DNA of 64,000 nt from JAGOQQ01 sp031973235 (GCA_031973235.1 DALYDM010000001.1:24389-88388); one strand, 5' to 3'. Shown: positions 16,870 through 25,392, counted from the first letter of the stretch. Translations and numbers: made by a program. Notes: a model not told the origin generated them from the sequence alone.

Positions 16870-17304
16870 ATGCTTATCGGAGAGTACACACATACATTGG
16901 ACGACAAAAATCGTTTGTCACTCCCGGCCAAATTTCGAAAAGAAATGGGGAAGACAGTTGTGGTGGCTCCAGGTCTTGATGGATGTATATCGATCTTTAC
17001 AGAAAAAGAATGGCAACGTGTATCATCTAAGCTTTCTGAGTTTTCTACATTCAAGGCTGACAATCGAAGTTTTCAGCGCTTTATGTATGGACAAGCTACA
17101 GAAGTAGATGTTGATTCACTTGGACGAATCCTGGTTCCTGATTTCTTGAAAGAACGCGCAAAGCTAACTTCAAAGACTGTGGTTATCGGAGTGCAAGATC
17201 ATCTTGAAGTGTGGAACGACAAGATTTGGGCAAATTATAAAAAGTCAGTTGATAAAGAAGCAGACAGTTTGGCTGAAAAACTTGGTCATATTGGAGCAAT
17301 GTAA
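16870..17304 (+). CDS. mraZ: Transcriptional regulator MraZ
   Basis: 144 residues with two SpoVT/AbrB-like MraZ halves: LIGEYTHTLDDKNRLSLPAKFRKEMG and, after the linker, ATEVDVDSLGRILVPDFLKERAKL, each with the DxxGRxxLP-type loop (DDKNRLSLP and DSLGRILVP). It binds the phased boxes upstream and controls the division cluster. The first gene of mraZ-rsmH-ftsL-ftsI-alr, with 3 nt to rsmH. Confidence 0.95.
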   Translation: MLIGEYTHTLDDKNRLSLPAKFRKEMGKTVVVAPGLDGCISIFTEKEWQRVSSKLSEFSTFKADNRSFQRFMYGQATEVDVDSLGRILVPDFLKERAKLTSKTVVIGVQDHLEVWNDKIWANYKKSVDKEADSLAEKLGHIGAM

Positions 17305-17307
17305 TAT

Positions 17308-18198
17308 ATGCATATTCCAGTATTACTTAAAGAAACAATTGATTTGCTTGATGTAAAACAAGGTGATGTCGTAGTGGATGCAACTCTTGGAGGTGGAGGA
17401 CATAGTGAAGCATTGTGTTCACGATTTGGAAGAACAATCACTCTTGTTGGAATCGACCGAGATGAAGATGCACTCGTGCGCTCAGAACCACGATTGATGT
17501 CGGCTGGATGTGATCCACATTTGGTTCACGGAAATTTCAAAGACGTAGAATCACTTTTCACTCGTATGCCGTTCACTCAGGCTGATAGAATCCTCTTTGA
17601 TTTTGGCGTGAGTTCATTTCAAATCGATATATCAGAAAGAGGATTTTCATTTCAAAAGGATGAGCCATTGCTCATGACTATGAAAAAAAATCTCTCAGAT
17701 GATGACGTGACTGCATATGATGTGGTGAACACATGGTCACTCCAAAGCCTGACAGACATATTGAGAGGTTTTGGTGAAGAGAAGTACGCATATCGAATTG
17801 CAAAAGGAATTGTTGCACATCGTGATGAAAAGCCAATCAGGACAACCTTTGAACTTGTCGACATAATCAAGTCTTCAGTACCAAAAGCGTATGTTCATGG
17901 GAAAATTCATCCAGCGACACGAACTTTTCAGGCGATACGTATTGCAGTCAACGGCGAGCTAGATGCAATCAAGGAAGGATTAGAAGGTGCATGGAATATT
18001 CTTTCATCACATGGACGAATCGCAGCCATCACATTTCATAGTCTTGAAGATAGAATTGTAAAGCACTATTTTCAGCATCTAGTCAAAGAACACAAAGCCA
18101 TTCTCGTAAACAAAAAACCACTTATTCCAAGCGATGAGGAAATAAAATCAAATCCTCGCTCCCGAAGTTCAAAATTAAGAGTAATCGAAAAAGTATAA
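17308..18198 (+). CDS. rsmH: 16S rRNA m4C1402 methyltransferase RsmH
   Basis: 296 residues. MHIPVLLKETIDLL start, SAM-binding DATLGGGGHSEAL motif, FDFGVSSFQIDISERGFSF and HPATRTFQAIRIAVNGELDAI are all diagnostic of RsmH (MraW). It N4-methylates C1402 in the ribosomal P site. The position after mraZ is conserved across bacteria. Confidence 0.95.
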   Translation: MHIPVLLKETIDLLDVKQGDVVVDATLGGGGHSEALCSRFGRTITLVGIDRDEDALVRSEPRLMSAGCDPHLVHGNFKDVESLFTRMPFTQADRILFDFGVSSFQIDISERGFSFQKDEPLLMTMKKNLSDDDVTAYDVVNTWSLQSLTDILRGFGEEKYAYRIAKGIVAHRDEKPIRTTFELVDIIKSSVPKAYVHGKIHPATRTFQAIRIAVNGELDAIKEGLEGAWNILSSHGRIAAITFHSLEDRIVKHYFQHLVKEHKAILVNKKPLIPSDEEIKSNPRSRSSKLRVIEKV

Positions 18199-18202
18199 TC
18201 CA

Positions 18203-18541
18203 ATGTACACAACACATCCATCACAATCAAATATTTTTGGACCAACACTCAACCAAAAGATTTTTAGAGTTGTGGTAGTTGTCTTTGCGTTACTTTGTGC
18301 ACTGTATGCATATATTATCGGTACTATTACGTTCAACGTGGTCGCTAGAAACACCTTCACTGAAGAGAAAAACACCATCTCTTCTAAGATTGGAGAGCTT
18401 GAGGTTGAGTACCTTTCACTTTCCGGAAACGTGACCATGGATGTCGCTCGAGCAGCGGGTTTTAGTGAGGCGTCAAATGTTCATTTTGTGAAGAAGGATA
18501 CTGGTGTATCACGTGCAGCATTTTTGACAAATGAGCTCTAA
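18203..18541 (+). CDS. FtsL-like division protein
   Basis: 112 residues: short cytoplasmic N-terminus, one membrane helix (about 24-45) and an extracytoplasmic coiled-coil segment (FTEEKNTISSKIGELEVEYLSLSGNV). Size, topology and the place between rsmH and ftsI are those of FtsL, which links FtsB to FtsI/FtsW in the divisome. Sequence conservation of FtsL is low, so the call leans on context. Overlaps ftsI by 11 nt. Confidence 0.7.
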   Translation: MYTTHPSQSNIFGPTLNQKIFRVVVVVFALLCALYAYIIGTITFNVVARNTFTEEKNTISSKIGELEVEYLSLSGNVTMDVARAAGFSEASNVHFVKKDTGVSRAAFLTNEL

Positions 18542-20246
18542 ATTTACATTTTCAAGAATCACAGGACTTTCGCTTTTACTGTGTCTTATTACAGGTTTGC
18601 TTGTGATAAGACTTTTTTATTTGCAGGTACTTAGAGGAGATGAATATAGTGAAGAAGTAAGTAATAACTATTCTGTTGAGGAATTGTCAAAATTTGATCG
18701 AGGTACAATATATACAAAGAAGAAGGATGGTACACTCGTGAGTGCGGCTACAACTGTGTCAGGATACACTCTTGTTGTTGATAAAAATTCAATAAATCTC
18801 TCACCAGAGAAACTATTTGAAATTATTAAGTCAGCGATTCCCGATGCAGATAAGAATTTTTTCGATAAAAAGATGAATTCAAAAGGAAGATATATTGATG
18901 TGGCAAAGCATGTTACTCAGTCTCAATATGATATGCTAAATGAGCAAAAGATTAACGGGATTGCATTTCGAAAGGATAAGTGGAGGTTTTATCCCGGATC
19001 AACTCTTGCAGCGCGTACAATTGGCTTTGTGGCATTCAAAGGGAATTCACTTGTGGGACGATATGGGGTGGAGAGATTTTACAACGAAACCCTAACGTTG
19101 AATAAAAATTCACTATACAGCAACTTTTTTACTGAGGTGTTTTCTACTTTGCATGATTCAGTATTCAAAGAAGACAGTATCGAAGGAGACATTGTCACGA
19201 CAATCGAACCATCTGTTACTCAATATCTCGAATCTACACTTTCAAAAACAATTGATAAATACAGTGCAGATGGTGCAGGTGCAATAGTCATGAATCCAAA
19301 AACTGGCGAAATATATGCGATGTCGTATTTGCCAACGTTTGATTTGAATGATTTTTCTTCAGTACAAAATGTATCCACTTTCAATAATCCACTTGTCGAA
19401 AATGTGTATGAGTTTGGATCTATTGTGAAGCCGCTTGTGATGGCAGCTGGGCTCGATATGAACGCAGTACGACCAGATACAACATATATAGACAAGGGTG
19501 AGCTTACAATCAATACTGAAAAGATTCACAACTTCGACAAAAAAGCTCGAGGAAAAGCAACAATGCAAGACGTGCTCAATCAATCTTTGAATACAGGTAT
19601 GGTGTTTGTGATGCAACAAATGGGGAAAGATAATTTCAAGAAATACATGCTTGCGTATGGAATAGGAGAAAAAACTGGTATTGATTTGCCAGGTGAAGTT
19701 TCTGGAATCACTACGAACCTCAAAAGTACTCGTGAAATTGAATTCGCCAATGCGGCATTCGGTCAGGGTGTCGCTATGACGCCAGTGGAAATAATCCGAG
19801 CCTTTTCTACACTTGCAAATGGTGGTGTCCCTGTGACTCCACGTGTGGGTTCAATGATCAAAACCAAAGATGGTGAGGAAGTAAAAATTGAACCAACATA
19901 CGGCTCACAACTTATTGCACAAAAGACAGCAGATGATATAACCAAAATGCTTGTGACCGTAGTTGACAAAGGTCTCGGAGCAGGACAATACAAGAACGAA
20001 CATTATAGTGTAGCTGCGAAGACTGGGACTGCACAGATGGCAATGGAAAATGGGCGAGGGTACTACGAAGACAGATATCTTCACTCGCTCTTTGGCTACT
20101 ATCCTGCGTACAATCCAAAGTTCTTGGTGTTGATGTATGTGGTAAATCCAAAAGGTGTACAATATGCAGCAACCACACTTGCAGAGCCATTTTTCGATCT
20201 TTCAAAGTACTTGCTTAGTTATTACGATGTTGCACCGGATAGATAA
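18531..20246 (+). CDS. ftsI: Division-specific peptidoglycan transpeptidase FtsI (PBP3)
   Basis: 571 residues. Membrane anchor (about 9-27), PBP dimerisation domain, then a transpeptidase domain with SIVK (S297, K300), SLN in NQSLNTGM, and KTGTAQ (K497). Cross-links septal peptidoglycan. No PASTA repeats. Overlapping starts and stops with ftsL and alr indicate one transcript under MraZ control. Confidence 0.92.
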   Translation: MSSKFTFSRITGLSLLLCLITGLLVIRLFYLQVLRGDEYSEEVSNNYSVEELSKFDRGTIYTKKKDGTLVSAATTVSGYTLVVDKNSINLSPEKLFEIIKSAIPDADKNFFDKKMNSKGRYIDVAKHVTQSQYDMLNEQKINGIAFRKDKWRFYPGSTLAARTIGFVAFKGNSLVGRYGVERFYNETLTLNKNSLYSNFFTEVFSTLHDSVFKEDSIEGDIVTTIEPSVTQYLESTLSKTIDKYSADGAGAIVMNPKTGEIYAMSYLPTFDLNDFSSVQNVSTFNNPLVENVYEFGSIVKPLVMAAGLDMNAVRPDTTYIDKGELTINTEKIHNFDKKARGKATMQDVLNQSLNTGMVFVMQQMGKDNFKKYMLAYGIGEKTGIDLPGEVSGITTNLKSTREIEFANAAFGQGVAMTPVEIIRAFSTLANGGVPVTPRVGSMIKTKDGEEVKIEPTYGSQLIAQKTADDITKMLVTVVDKGLGAGQYKNEHYSVAAKTGTAQMAMENGRGYYEDRYLHSLFGYYPAYNPKFLVLMYVVNPKGVQYAATTLAEPFFDLSKYLLSYYDVAPDR

Positions 20247-21375
20247 AAATCAAATACGAAATACAAAAGCGATTATTTCTCTAGATGTTATTAAACAAAA
20301 TGCATTACACATACGGAGAATATGTGGTGGATCTGTAAAAGTGTGTGCAATAATCAAAGCAAATGCATATGGACACGGAATGAAAGAAGTCGCGTTTGCA
20401 CTAGAAAAAAGTGTGAACTATTTTGGTGTTGCATTGGTGTGTGAGGGGAGAATGTTGCGCGATTCGGGGATTGAAACACCAATTTTAGTATTGGGAGCTA
20501 TTGGCTCAGATGAGATTGAAAGTGCGTTGCTTTCTGGACTCACTATTACAGTTCCTTCAATAGAAAAATTGAATGAAGTAAATCAAAAAGGAATTGCATT
20601 AGGAATACTTCCAAAGATTCACCTCAAGATTGATACAGGAATGGGAAGAATCGGTGTGCAATGGAATCGAGTTGGTGAATTTTTAAGAACCACAAAAAGA
20701 ATGAATGATGCAAAAACAATAAACAGTGAGGGAATATATTCTCATTTTGCGGACAGTATGGATGAGGAATATACAAAATTACAGTTTGAAAGATTTGAAA
20801 AAGTAATTGCTTCTGCAAAGGAAATAAATTTAAATTTTGAATGTATACATATTAGCAGTTCGCGTTCAACATTTTTGTATCCAGAATATAGAATGACAAT
20901 GGTTCGACCGGGTGTTGCATTGTATGGAATTGAGCCAGAGTCAACATCAAATATTCTTCCAAAAGAATTTATTCCTGCATTGAAGTGGGTAACACAAATC
21001 ACATATTTTAAAGTATTAAAGTGCGGGGATTATGTTGGATACGGAAGAACATATCAAGTGAAAGAAGAATATGAACGAATAGTGACTCTTCCTGTCGGCT
21101 ATGCAGACGGATTCCCAAGACGATTATCAAACAAAGGATTTGTGCTAATTCGGGGTAAGAAATATCCCGTAGTTGGAAGAGTGTGTATGGATCAATGTAT
21201 GGTGTCGCTCGGCAAAGATGGCGAAGGGTATGTGGGTGATGAAGTGGTATTGATTGGAAGTGATGGTGCTGCATCAATTTCAGTGGTTGATATTTCAAAT
21301 TACATTGATACCACTCCACATGAGGTTACTGTGTGTATTTCCGAGAGAGTTCCGAGAGTGTTTGAGAATAAATAG
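20227..21375 (+). CDS. alr: Alanine racemase
   Basis: 382 residues. PLP lysine in VKVCAIIKANAYGHGMKEVA and the catalytic Tyr region around VCMDQCMVSLG and the conserved LPVGYADGFPRRLS segment. Produces D-alanine for wall precursors. The frame is open upstream into ftsI; the start was put at ATG 20227, which gives the usual N-terminus and a 20-nt overlap with ftsI. An alr at the end of a division operon ties wall precursor supply to division genes. Confidence 0.92.
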   Translation: MLHRIDKNQIRNTKAIISLDVIKQNALHIRRICGGSVKVCAIIKANAYGHGMKEVAFALEKSVNYFGVALVCEGRMLRDSGIETPILVLGAIGSDEIESALLSGLTITVPSIEKLNEVNQKGIALGILPKIHLKIDTGMGRIGVQWNRVGEFLRTTKRMNDAKTINSEGIYSHFADSMDEEYTKLQFERFEKVIASAKEINLNFECIHISSSRSTFLYPEYRMTMVRPGVALYGIEPESTSNILPKEFIPALKWVTQITYFKVLKCGDYVGYGRTYQVKEEYERIVTLPVGYADGFPRRLSNKGFVLIRGKKYPVVGRVCMDQCMVSLGKDGEGYVGDEVVLIGSDGAASISVVDISNYIDTTPHEVTVCISERVPRVFENK

Positions 21376-21470
21376 ATTAATGGGTGTAATTTATAATACT
21401 TTTGGTAATTGCAAAGTATTTCTTGAAAAAAAGTGATAAATGATATATGGTGAGTACATCACTATATATT

Positions 21471-21545
21471 GGCCCTATCGTCTAACGGTTAGGACATCGC
21501 CTTCTCAAGGCGGTAATCAGGGTTCGATTCCCTGTAGGGTCACCA
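21471..21545 (+). tRNA. tRNA-Glu (anticodon CTC), CCA encoded
   Basis: 75 nt including the genomic CCA. Acceptor GGCCCTA/TAGGGTC, D-arm GTCTAACGGTTAGGAC, anticodon loop TTCTCAA, T-loop TTCGATT. It marks the left border of the accessory island that runs to about 25.4 kb. tRNA genes are frequent integration sites. Confidence 0.95.
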
Positions 21546-21563
21546 TCTCGTGCTAGCACGAGA
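21546..21563 (+). other. Perfect hairpin in the tRNA-Glu trailer
   Basis: TCTCGTGC TA GCACGAGA follows the CCA end directly, before the terminator. It may guide 3' end processing. Confidence 0.5.
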
Positions 21564-21569
21564 AGCATA

Positions 21570-21599
21570 CAAAAACAGCCCACTTTGGGCTGTTTTTGT
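21570..21599 (+). terminator. Terminator of tRNA-Glu
   Basis: AAAAACAGCCC / GGGCTGTTTTT with an ACTTT loop. Confidence 0.85.
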
Positions 21600-21613
21600 G
21601 ATAAAATCTAAAT

Positions 21614-22129
21614 ATGCAAGAAAAATTTCCTGAAATAAAAAAAGAATCAGTACAACATTATAGTATTGGACAAAAGATACGCTCTGAAAATCTAGACGGT
21701 TCGTTTTGCGAATCTGAAATAGTGAATATTATAGATTCACAAAAAGTGATTACTGTATTAGGGTATAACTATGAAATTAAGTGTCCGATACCTATACTGA
21801 TATTAGACAAGAAAATATCTGGAAATCTAGCAGCCTATCACCCCGAGTTGAATGTTATATTTGCATACAATGACACCTCGCCAGAAGTCATGCACCATGA
21901 AATTATTCACTCACTAGAAATGACTAAACAGATTCCAGAACAGCTCAATATTTTTTATAAAAAAGTACTAGAGGTATTACCTGATAATTCAAATTTGCAG
22001 CCAAATTTTAGAAAAAACATCCACGAATTCGTTGCAGATGCTTACTCAAAAAATGGGTTAATAGAGACCTTGAAAAACAAGGGCTTATACGATGAGTTTA
22101 TAAATCTCACAAGATATATATTTCAATAG
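21614..22129 (+). CDS. Putative zinc metallopeptidase-like protein (HExxH)
   Basis: 171 residues, no signal peptide. HHEIIHSLEM holds an HExxH motif (H95-E96-H99), and HEFVADAY at 137-144 could supply the third ligand, as in small gluzincin-like peptidases (HExxH then E/H-x-x-AD about 40 residues on). The N-terminal half (about 15-90) is beta-rich without a recognised domain. Starts 6-7 nt after an AT-rich -10. First gene after tRNA-Glu, hence possibly part of acquired DNA. Function beyond a likely metal site is unknown. Confidence 0.55.
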   Translation: MQEKFPEIKKESVQHYSIGQKIRSENLDGSFCESEIVNIIDSQKVITVLGYNYEIKCPIPILILDKKISGNLAAYHPELNVIFAYNDTSPEVMHHEIIHSLEMTKQIPEQLNIFYKKVLEVLPDNSNLQPNFRKNIHEFVADAYSKNGLIETLKNKGLYDEFINLTRYIFQ

Positions 22130-22146
22130 TAAGTCAATTACCCACT

Positions 22147-22260
22147 GCTCGAGAAGGGTCGTTGTGATATTATAAAAAAATATTAAATAACCTTACAGGG
22201 TAACGAATCGAAAAGTTCTATCTCGAGAACGCTCACCTTTTAGAGAGCGCTCGAGAAGCG
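22147..22260 (+). repeat. Structured repeat, copy A
   Basis: Begins with CTCGAGAAGGG (22148), then 35 nt later the core TTAAATAACCTTA...GGGTAA...GTTCTATCTCGAGAA-GCTCAC (22183-22236). The tail can fold through CGCTC/GAGCG and AACGCT/AGCGTT. The same order and spacing occur in copy B, and the core in copy C. Lies in the leader region of the 22305 gene. Confidence 0.6.
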
Positions 22261-22304
22261 TTGAATAAAGTCTACGTTTGTTATGAAAATGTTATAATAA
22301 AATT

Positions 22305-23483
22305 ATGTCTGACGAAAACCCACAATCAACTACAGTAAATCACGAACACTCGATTATTCCTTTTGAGTGGGCAATAAAGAAAGTTTTAGGACCAACTTTT
22401 GATAATCTTGGTCTTGATATTCGTGCTGGGTATGAAAAAACAAAAGAGAAGATATTTAAATCAGCAGAAAAAAAACTTAAACCAAATCAAAATAGTGGTA
22501 AAGCAAACCTACGAATAGCTTGGGACATTGTCACGCAGGCGAGTTTTACAGAAAGTGAAATTGGAGCAGAATACTTTGGAGGAATTCTTGCTGCATCAAA
22601 AACAGAAGATGGACAAGATGATACTGGTATTTATTATTTAAACATCACAAAATCACTTTCATCAAAACAATTATATCTTCATTATCTTTTATATAAATCT
22701 TTAAATAATCTTTTTGTACGTACTGAATCACTACATAGCTTGAATGTAGGCATGGGTTCAGAAATAAGTGGTAAAAGAATTTATTTTTATACACTAGAAC
22801 TTCTAGATCTTGGCGTTAACATTGATACTGATTTTACAGCTCTTTCAAATAAAGGTTTAATTGGTGATTTTTGGGAAGTAATAACAAAAAAGATAAAACA
22901 CCCTCTCACAAATAAAGAAGTTGAAATTCCCTGTGCTGTATTTACGCCTACAACCTTAGGAATTCAAATGCTCGCAATCGCACAAAATAAATTAAAAGAA
23001 TATCGAGAATTTAGTAAATCAGATTTTGGTACAATCTTAGATATAAAAATTCCTGAATTTTGTGCCTTTTCTGCCGAAGAATTGTTAAAGATTTCTATGA
23101 CTTCTAATGTTCAAATAATTGAGATAGACAAACCAATCTCAGAAGTTTTTGAATTTACAATAAATCCTGATAATACTCCGAAATGGATTGAGAATATCGT
23201 AGAAGAGAAGGTAAACTCGTCTCCAATAACTGTGGGTACTGAGTATTCAAATACTAAGAACGGCATTGAATGGACTATTTACACTTGTACGAAATTTGAA
23301 AAAGATAAAAAGTTTGAACTTAAACAAAAAGACGATTTCTATCACGTAGAGTATATTTATGAAAAAATTTCTGACACTCGAACAAAGCTAACTTATCATG
23401 AGTGGATGGAAAATGATTCTGTTCTTGTAGAGCCTTTCGAAATGAAAACGCTTGAAAGGCTTAAAAAAGTGCTTGAGGTCTAA
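22305..23483 (+). CDS. DUF4393/Abi-alpha-like N-terminus fused to an SRPBCC domain
   Basis: 392 residues. Residues ~15-250 resemble the DUF4393 (Abi-alpha) group: AEYFGGILAASKTEDGQDDTG followed by a helical segment with LYLHYLLYKSLN. Residues ~258-385 form an SRPBCC/START-like domain: VQIIEIDKPISEVFEFTINPDNTPKWIENI opens it with the typical helix-grip pattern and TKLTYHEW closes it. No membrane segment. TATAAT ends 6 nt before the ATG. Abi-alpha relatives have been linked to abortive infection, and SRPBCC domains bind hydrophobic ligands, so a ligand-sensing defence protein is conceivable but unproven. The surrounding island supports an accessory role. Confidence 0.5.
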   Translation: MSDENPQSTTVNHEHSIIPFEWAIKKVLGPTFDNLGLDIRAGYEKTKEKIFKSAEKKLKPNQNSGKANLRIAWDIVTQASFTESEIGAEYFGGILAASKTEDGQDDTGIYYLNITKSLSSKQLYLHYLLYKSLNNLFVRTESLHSLNVGMGSEISGKRIYFYTLELLDLGVNIDTDFTALSNKGLIGDFWEVITKKIKHPLTNKEVEIPCAVFTPTTLGIQMLAIAQNKLKEYREFSKSDFGTILDIKIPEFCAFSAEELLKISMTSNVQIIEIDKPISEVFEFTINPDNTPKWIENIVEEKVNSSPITVGTEYSNTKNGIEWTIYTCTKFEKDKKFELKQKDDFYHVEYIYEKISDTRTKLTYHEWMENDSVLVEPFEMKTLERLKKVLEV

Positions 23484-23490
23484 AGTTTAT

Positions 23491-23650
23491 AGACGCTCGA
23501 GAAGGGTTGTGATGGTATAATAAAAAAGCCTTAAATAACCTTATGGGGTAATGAACCACGGGGTTCTATCACAAAAAGGCTCACTAAGATAGAAAGTCCC
23601 ACCTAAGTAGGATTTTCGAGTGCATGGTGAAGTCACAGAGATTTTTTCCT
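23491..23650 (+). repeat. Structured repeat, copy B
   Basis: GCTCGAGAAGGG (23495), TTAAATAACCTTA...GGGTAA (from 23531) and GTTCTATC...GGCTCAC (to 23584) repeat copy A with identical 35-nt spacing between blocks. Continues, like copy C, into an inner hairpin (GAAA-TCC / GGATTTTC) and GTGAAGTCA followed by a T run. Confidence 0.6.
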
Positions 23651-23837
23651 GACTCTCGCCAAGAAAAAATGTGAGACGGGGTCGCAAGTGTTTACGCCCA
23701 CAGAATATGCAATGCATATGAGTAGACTTTGTAACTTGTGACCTCACAGAACAAGCATGCGAAGCATTCAGTAAATCAGTGAGGATAGTATTTGTGACCG
23801 ATGGCGCAATAGCTTTTCTGATATACGGTCATAAGTA
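23651..23837. other. Gene-free stretch with small hairpins
   Basis: With copy B this completes a 390-nt region without a credible coding frame. It holds short hairpins (an ATATGCA/TGCATAT near-palindrome at ~23706, ATGC-GAA-GCAT at ~23757, TGACCG/CGGTCA at ~23795-23830). It could be the 3' part of an untranslated RNA starting in copy B or decayed DNA; nothing firmer can be said. Confidence 0.35.
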
Positions 23838-23842
23838 AAAAA

Positions 23843-23862
23843 CCACTGGTTTATACCAGTGG
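23843..23862 (-). terminator. Terminator of the 23878-24228 gene
   Basis: CCACTGG/CCAGTGG; the A run before it on the plus strand becomes the T run in the minus direction. Confidence 0.75.
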
Positions 23863-23877
23863 CTAGATAATGTTTGT

Positions 23878-24228
23878 TTAAAATGAACTATTATCAACGC
23901 ATCTTAAGTTCCTTACTAATTGTTCCAACTTACCCTTGTTGATTACTCCATTACAATACTGAACATTCAAAGTATCACCCAACTTTATTAAGTCTCTTTT
24001 GTCATCAATACGACCGATGTAAAGAATAGTTAGTTGAAACAATTGTTTTGTCTCAGGATTATTAAATTCGTAATGTTCAAACTTGGCATCTTTTCTGTAA
24101 CCAACCAAAATGGCTTTGGCGTCTTTAGGATTTCTACATTCTTTAGCCTTGTTGATTACTGAAACAAATTCTACTAGCAACGCAACACATATGATAGTTG
24201 CTACTACTACTTCTGTAACTTTTTTCAT
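23878..24228 (-). CDS. Membrane-anchored protein of unknown function
   Basis: 116 residues: one N-terminal hydrophobic helix (about 5-24), then a hydrophilic, probably extracytoplasmic domain with two or three Cys (C32, C92, C109) and strands such as FQLTILYIGRIDD. No family recognised. Its promoter is near consensus (TTGACT, 18 nt, TATTAT) with a ~25-nt leader, like the other orphan genes. Belongs to the tRNA-Glu island. Confidence 0.5.
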   Translation of the reverse strand: MKKVTEVVVATIICVALLVEFVSVINKAKECRNPKDAKAILVGYRKDAKFEHYEFNNPETKQLFQLTILYIGRIDDKRDLIKLGDTLNVQYCNGVINKGKLEQLVRNLRCVDNSSF

Positions 24229-24250
24229 TTTATGTAAGTTAGTGTTTAAT

Positions 24251-24280
24251 ATAATATATCATACTAATCACAAAAGTCAA
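24251..24280 (-). promoter_or_regulatory. Promoter of the 23878-24228 gene
   Basis: Minus strand TTGACT (24275-24280), 18 nt, TATTAT (24251-24256). Confidence 0.55.
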
Positions 24281-24289
24281 GTATCAAAT

Positions 24290-24410
24290 TTAAATAAAAT
24301 TACAAGGCAATCAAACACAAAGTTTTATCTCTAGAAGGCTCACATGGATCTATAAATTCCACTTCTGTGGGATTTATAGATTAGGAGATGTGAAGTCAAA
24401 AGTATATTTT
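24290..24410 (+). repeat. Structured repeat, copy C
   Basis: Core TAAATAA-ATTACAAGG...GTTTTATCTCTAGAAGGCTCAC (24291-24343) matches copies A and B. It then has a 15-nt arm hairpin ATCTATAAATTCCAC / GTGGGATTTATAGAT (one internal mismatch) where B has a different but equally placed stem, and ends GTGAAGTCA plus T run. Sequence change with kept pairing is the mark of a conserved RNA fold. Confidence 0.6.
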
Positions 24411-24460
24411 TTTACAGATACCTTAGCTCATGTTCCATTGATACTTCCTCCGTATATAAG

Positions 24461-24488
24461 TTGACAAATAATATATATAGTATATAAT
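24461..24488 (+). promoter_or_regulatory. Strong promoter of the 24515 gene
   Basis: TTGACA, 16 nt, TATAAT: perfect hexamers. Leader ~20 nt with AAACCTAAAAAATC and no Shine-Dalgarno site. Confidence 0.75.
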
Positions 24489-24514
24489 GTATTAAACCTA
24501 AAAAATCTAAAATC

Positions 24515-24790
24515 ATGGTAATAGTTCTAATGCGCATTCTTGAACTCGCCTATGTAGTATTTGTTACTGCATTGAAAGCGACAGGCTTCATTCTTTGGAC
24601 ATTATTTTTTTTCGAATTGAATTGGAAAATAATGTACTTTAAAGAAAAAATCTATACGGCCACTAATTTAGAAAATGCACGCGTCGGTTATACTAAGTAC
24701 TACTTAAATGGAATCGATTGGATAAATGAAAAAGAGATTCCAGAATCTAGAAAAGAATTCGAAGAGGAATTAGATTTTCCATTAAAGTGA
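24515..24790 (+). CDS. Small membrane-associated protein of unknown function
   Basis: 91 residues. The first ~45 are hydrophobic (two helices, MRILELAYVVFVTALKATGFILWTLF split by Lys), and the rest is charged with an acidic end (EFEEELDFPLK). No known family. It is driven by the best promoter in the window and closed by its own terminator, so it is a free-standing unit in the island. Stop is TGA. Confidence 0.5.
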   Translation: MVIVLMRILELAYVVFVTALKATGFILWTLFFFELNWKIMYFKEKIYTATNLENARVGYTKYYLNGIDWINEKEIPESRKEFEEELDFPLK

Positions 24791-24796
24791 GTCAGT

Positions 24797-24826
24797 AAAA
24801 AAACCGCTGTAATTCAGCGGTTTTTA
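24797..24826 (+). terminator. Terminator of the 24515 gene
   Basis: AAACCGCTG / CAGCGGTTT and T run. Confidence 0.85.
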
Positions 24827-24839
24827 TTATTCAAAATAA

Positions 24840-24930
24840 TAATGAATTAATGTTTGCTATTTCCGGAATCCAAGTCTTTGGCTCAGGATTCAATAAAACC
24901 ACACCTGTGGGACTTTTTTGGTTCTGTGTG
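24840..24930 (+). repeat. Structured repeat, copy D (partial)
   Basis: Only the second half of the family is clear: GGCTCA (24880), then AAAACCACACCTGTGGGACTTT, parallel to the hairpin of copy C. Lies just before the CHC2 gene. Confidence 0.4.
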
Positions 24931-24955
24931 ATATTGTGTAGAAAAATCTACAAAA

Positions 24956-25384
24956 ATGAAAAAACATAAATATGACCCCGCACTGGTAGAGCGAATACTT
25001 GCGGATGATGATTATGTTCTTCATTTGTTCGTAGTTCACTACCTCAAAACACACGACAAATTATATTTGCCTAAAAGACGCAAAAATGGCGACTATACTA
25101 TGAAGTGCATACTTCATAAAGAAAGAACACCATCGTTTAGATACTCGAGTAAAAGAGGCATATTTAAATGTTTTGGGTGTGGAAGTGGAGGTAACATTCT
25201 CACTCTAATCGGGAAGTACTTTGAGCTATCATTTATAGGTAGTATTAAAAGAGCATTGCAAATGAAGAGTGTCCCTAACCACATCGAAAGTGGAAATAGT
25301 CACAAAGTCGAGACAGGTCAATTAAAAATAATTTACCCGCCACATGCTGATCCATTGAGCGGTGACTACAATCTTCCATTTTAA
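24956..25384 (+). CDS. Stand-alone CHC2 zinc-finger (primase-type) protein
   Basis: 142 residues. DnaG-type CHC2 zinc ribbon: C51-x2-H54 in MKCILHKERTPSF and C72-x2-C75 in FKCFGCGSGGN, the normal ligand set. There is no TOPRIM or helicase-binding part, so it cannot be a complete primase. Such short CHC2 proteins are common on mobile elements and phages, particularly of Bacteroidota. Closes the island on the right and supports the view that the island replicates or once replicated as a mobile element. Confidence 0.8.
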   Translation: MKKHKYDPALVERILADDDYVLHLFVVHYLKTHDKLYLPKRRKNGDYTMKCILHKERTPSFRYSSKRGIFKCFGCGSGGNILTLIGKYFELSFIGSIKRALQMKSVPNHIESGNSHKVETGQLKIIYPPHADPLSGDYNLPF

Positions 25385-25392
25385 ACACAAAA

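Noticed and set aside
23484..23877. tmRNA or another known RNA
   Set aside because: No tRNA-like ends, tag frame or CCA; only short unrelated hairpins.
22147..24930. CRISPR array
   Set aside because: Repeat copies are ~120 nt, 550-1350 nt apart and diverged, with genes between them; there are no regular spacers or cas genes.
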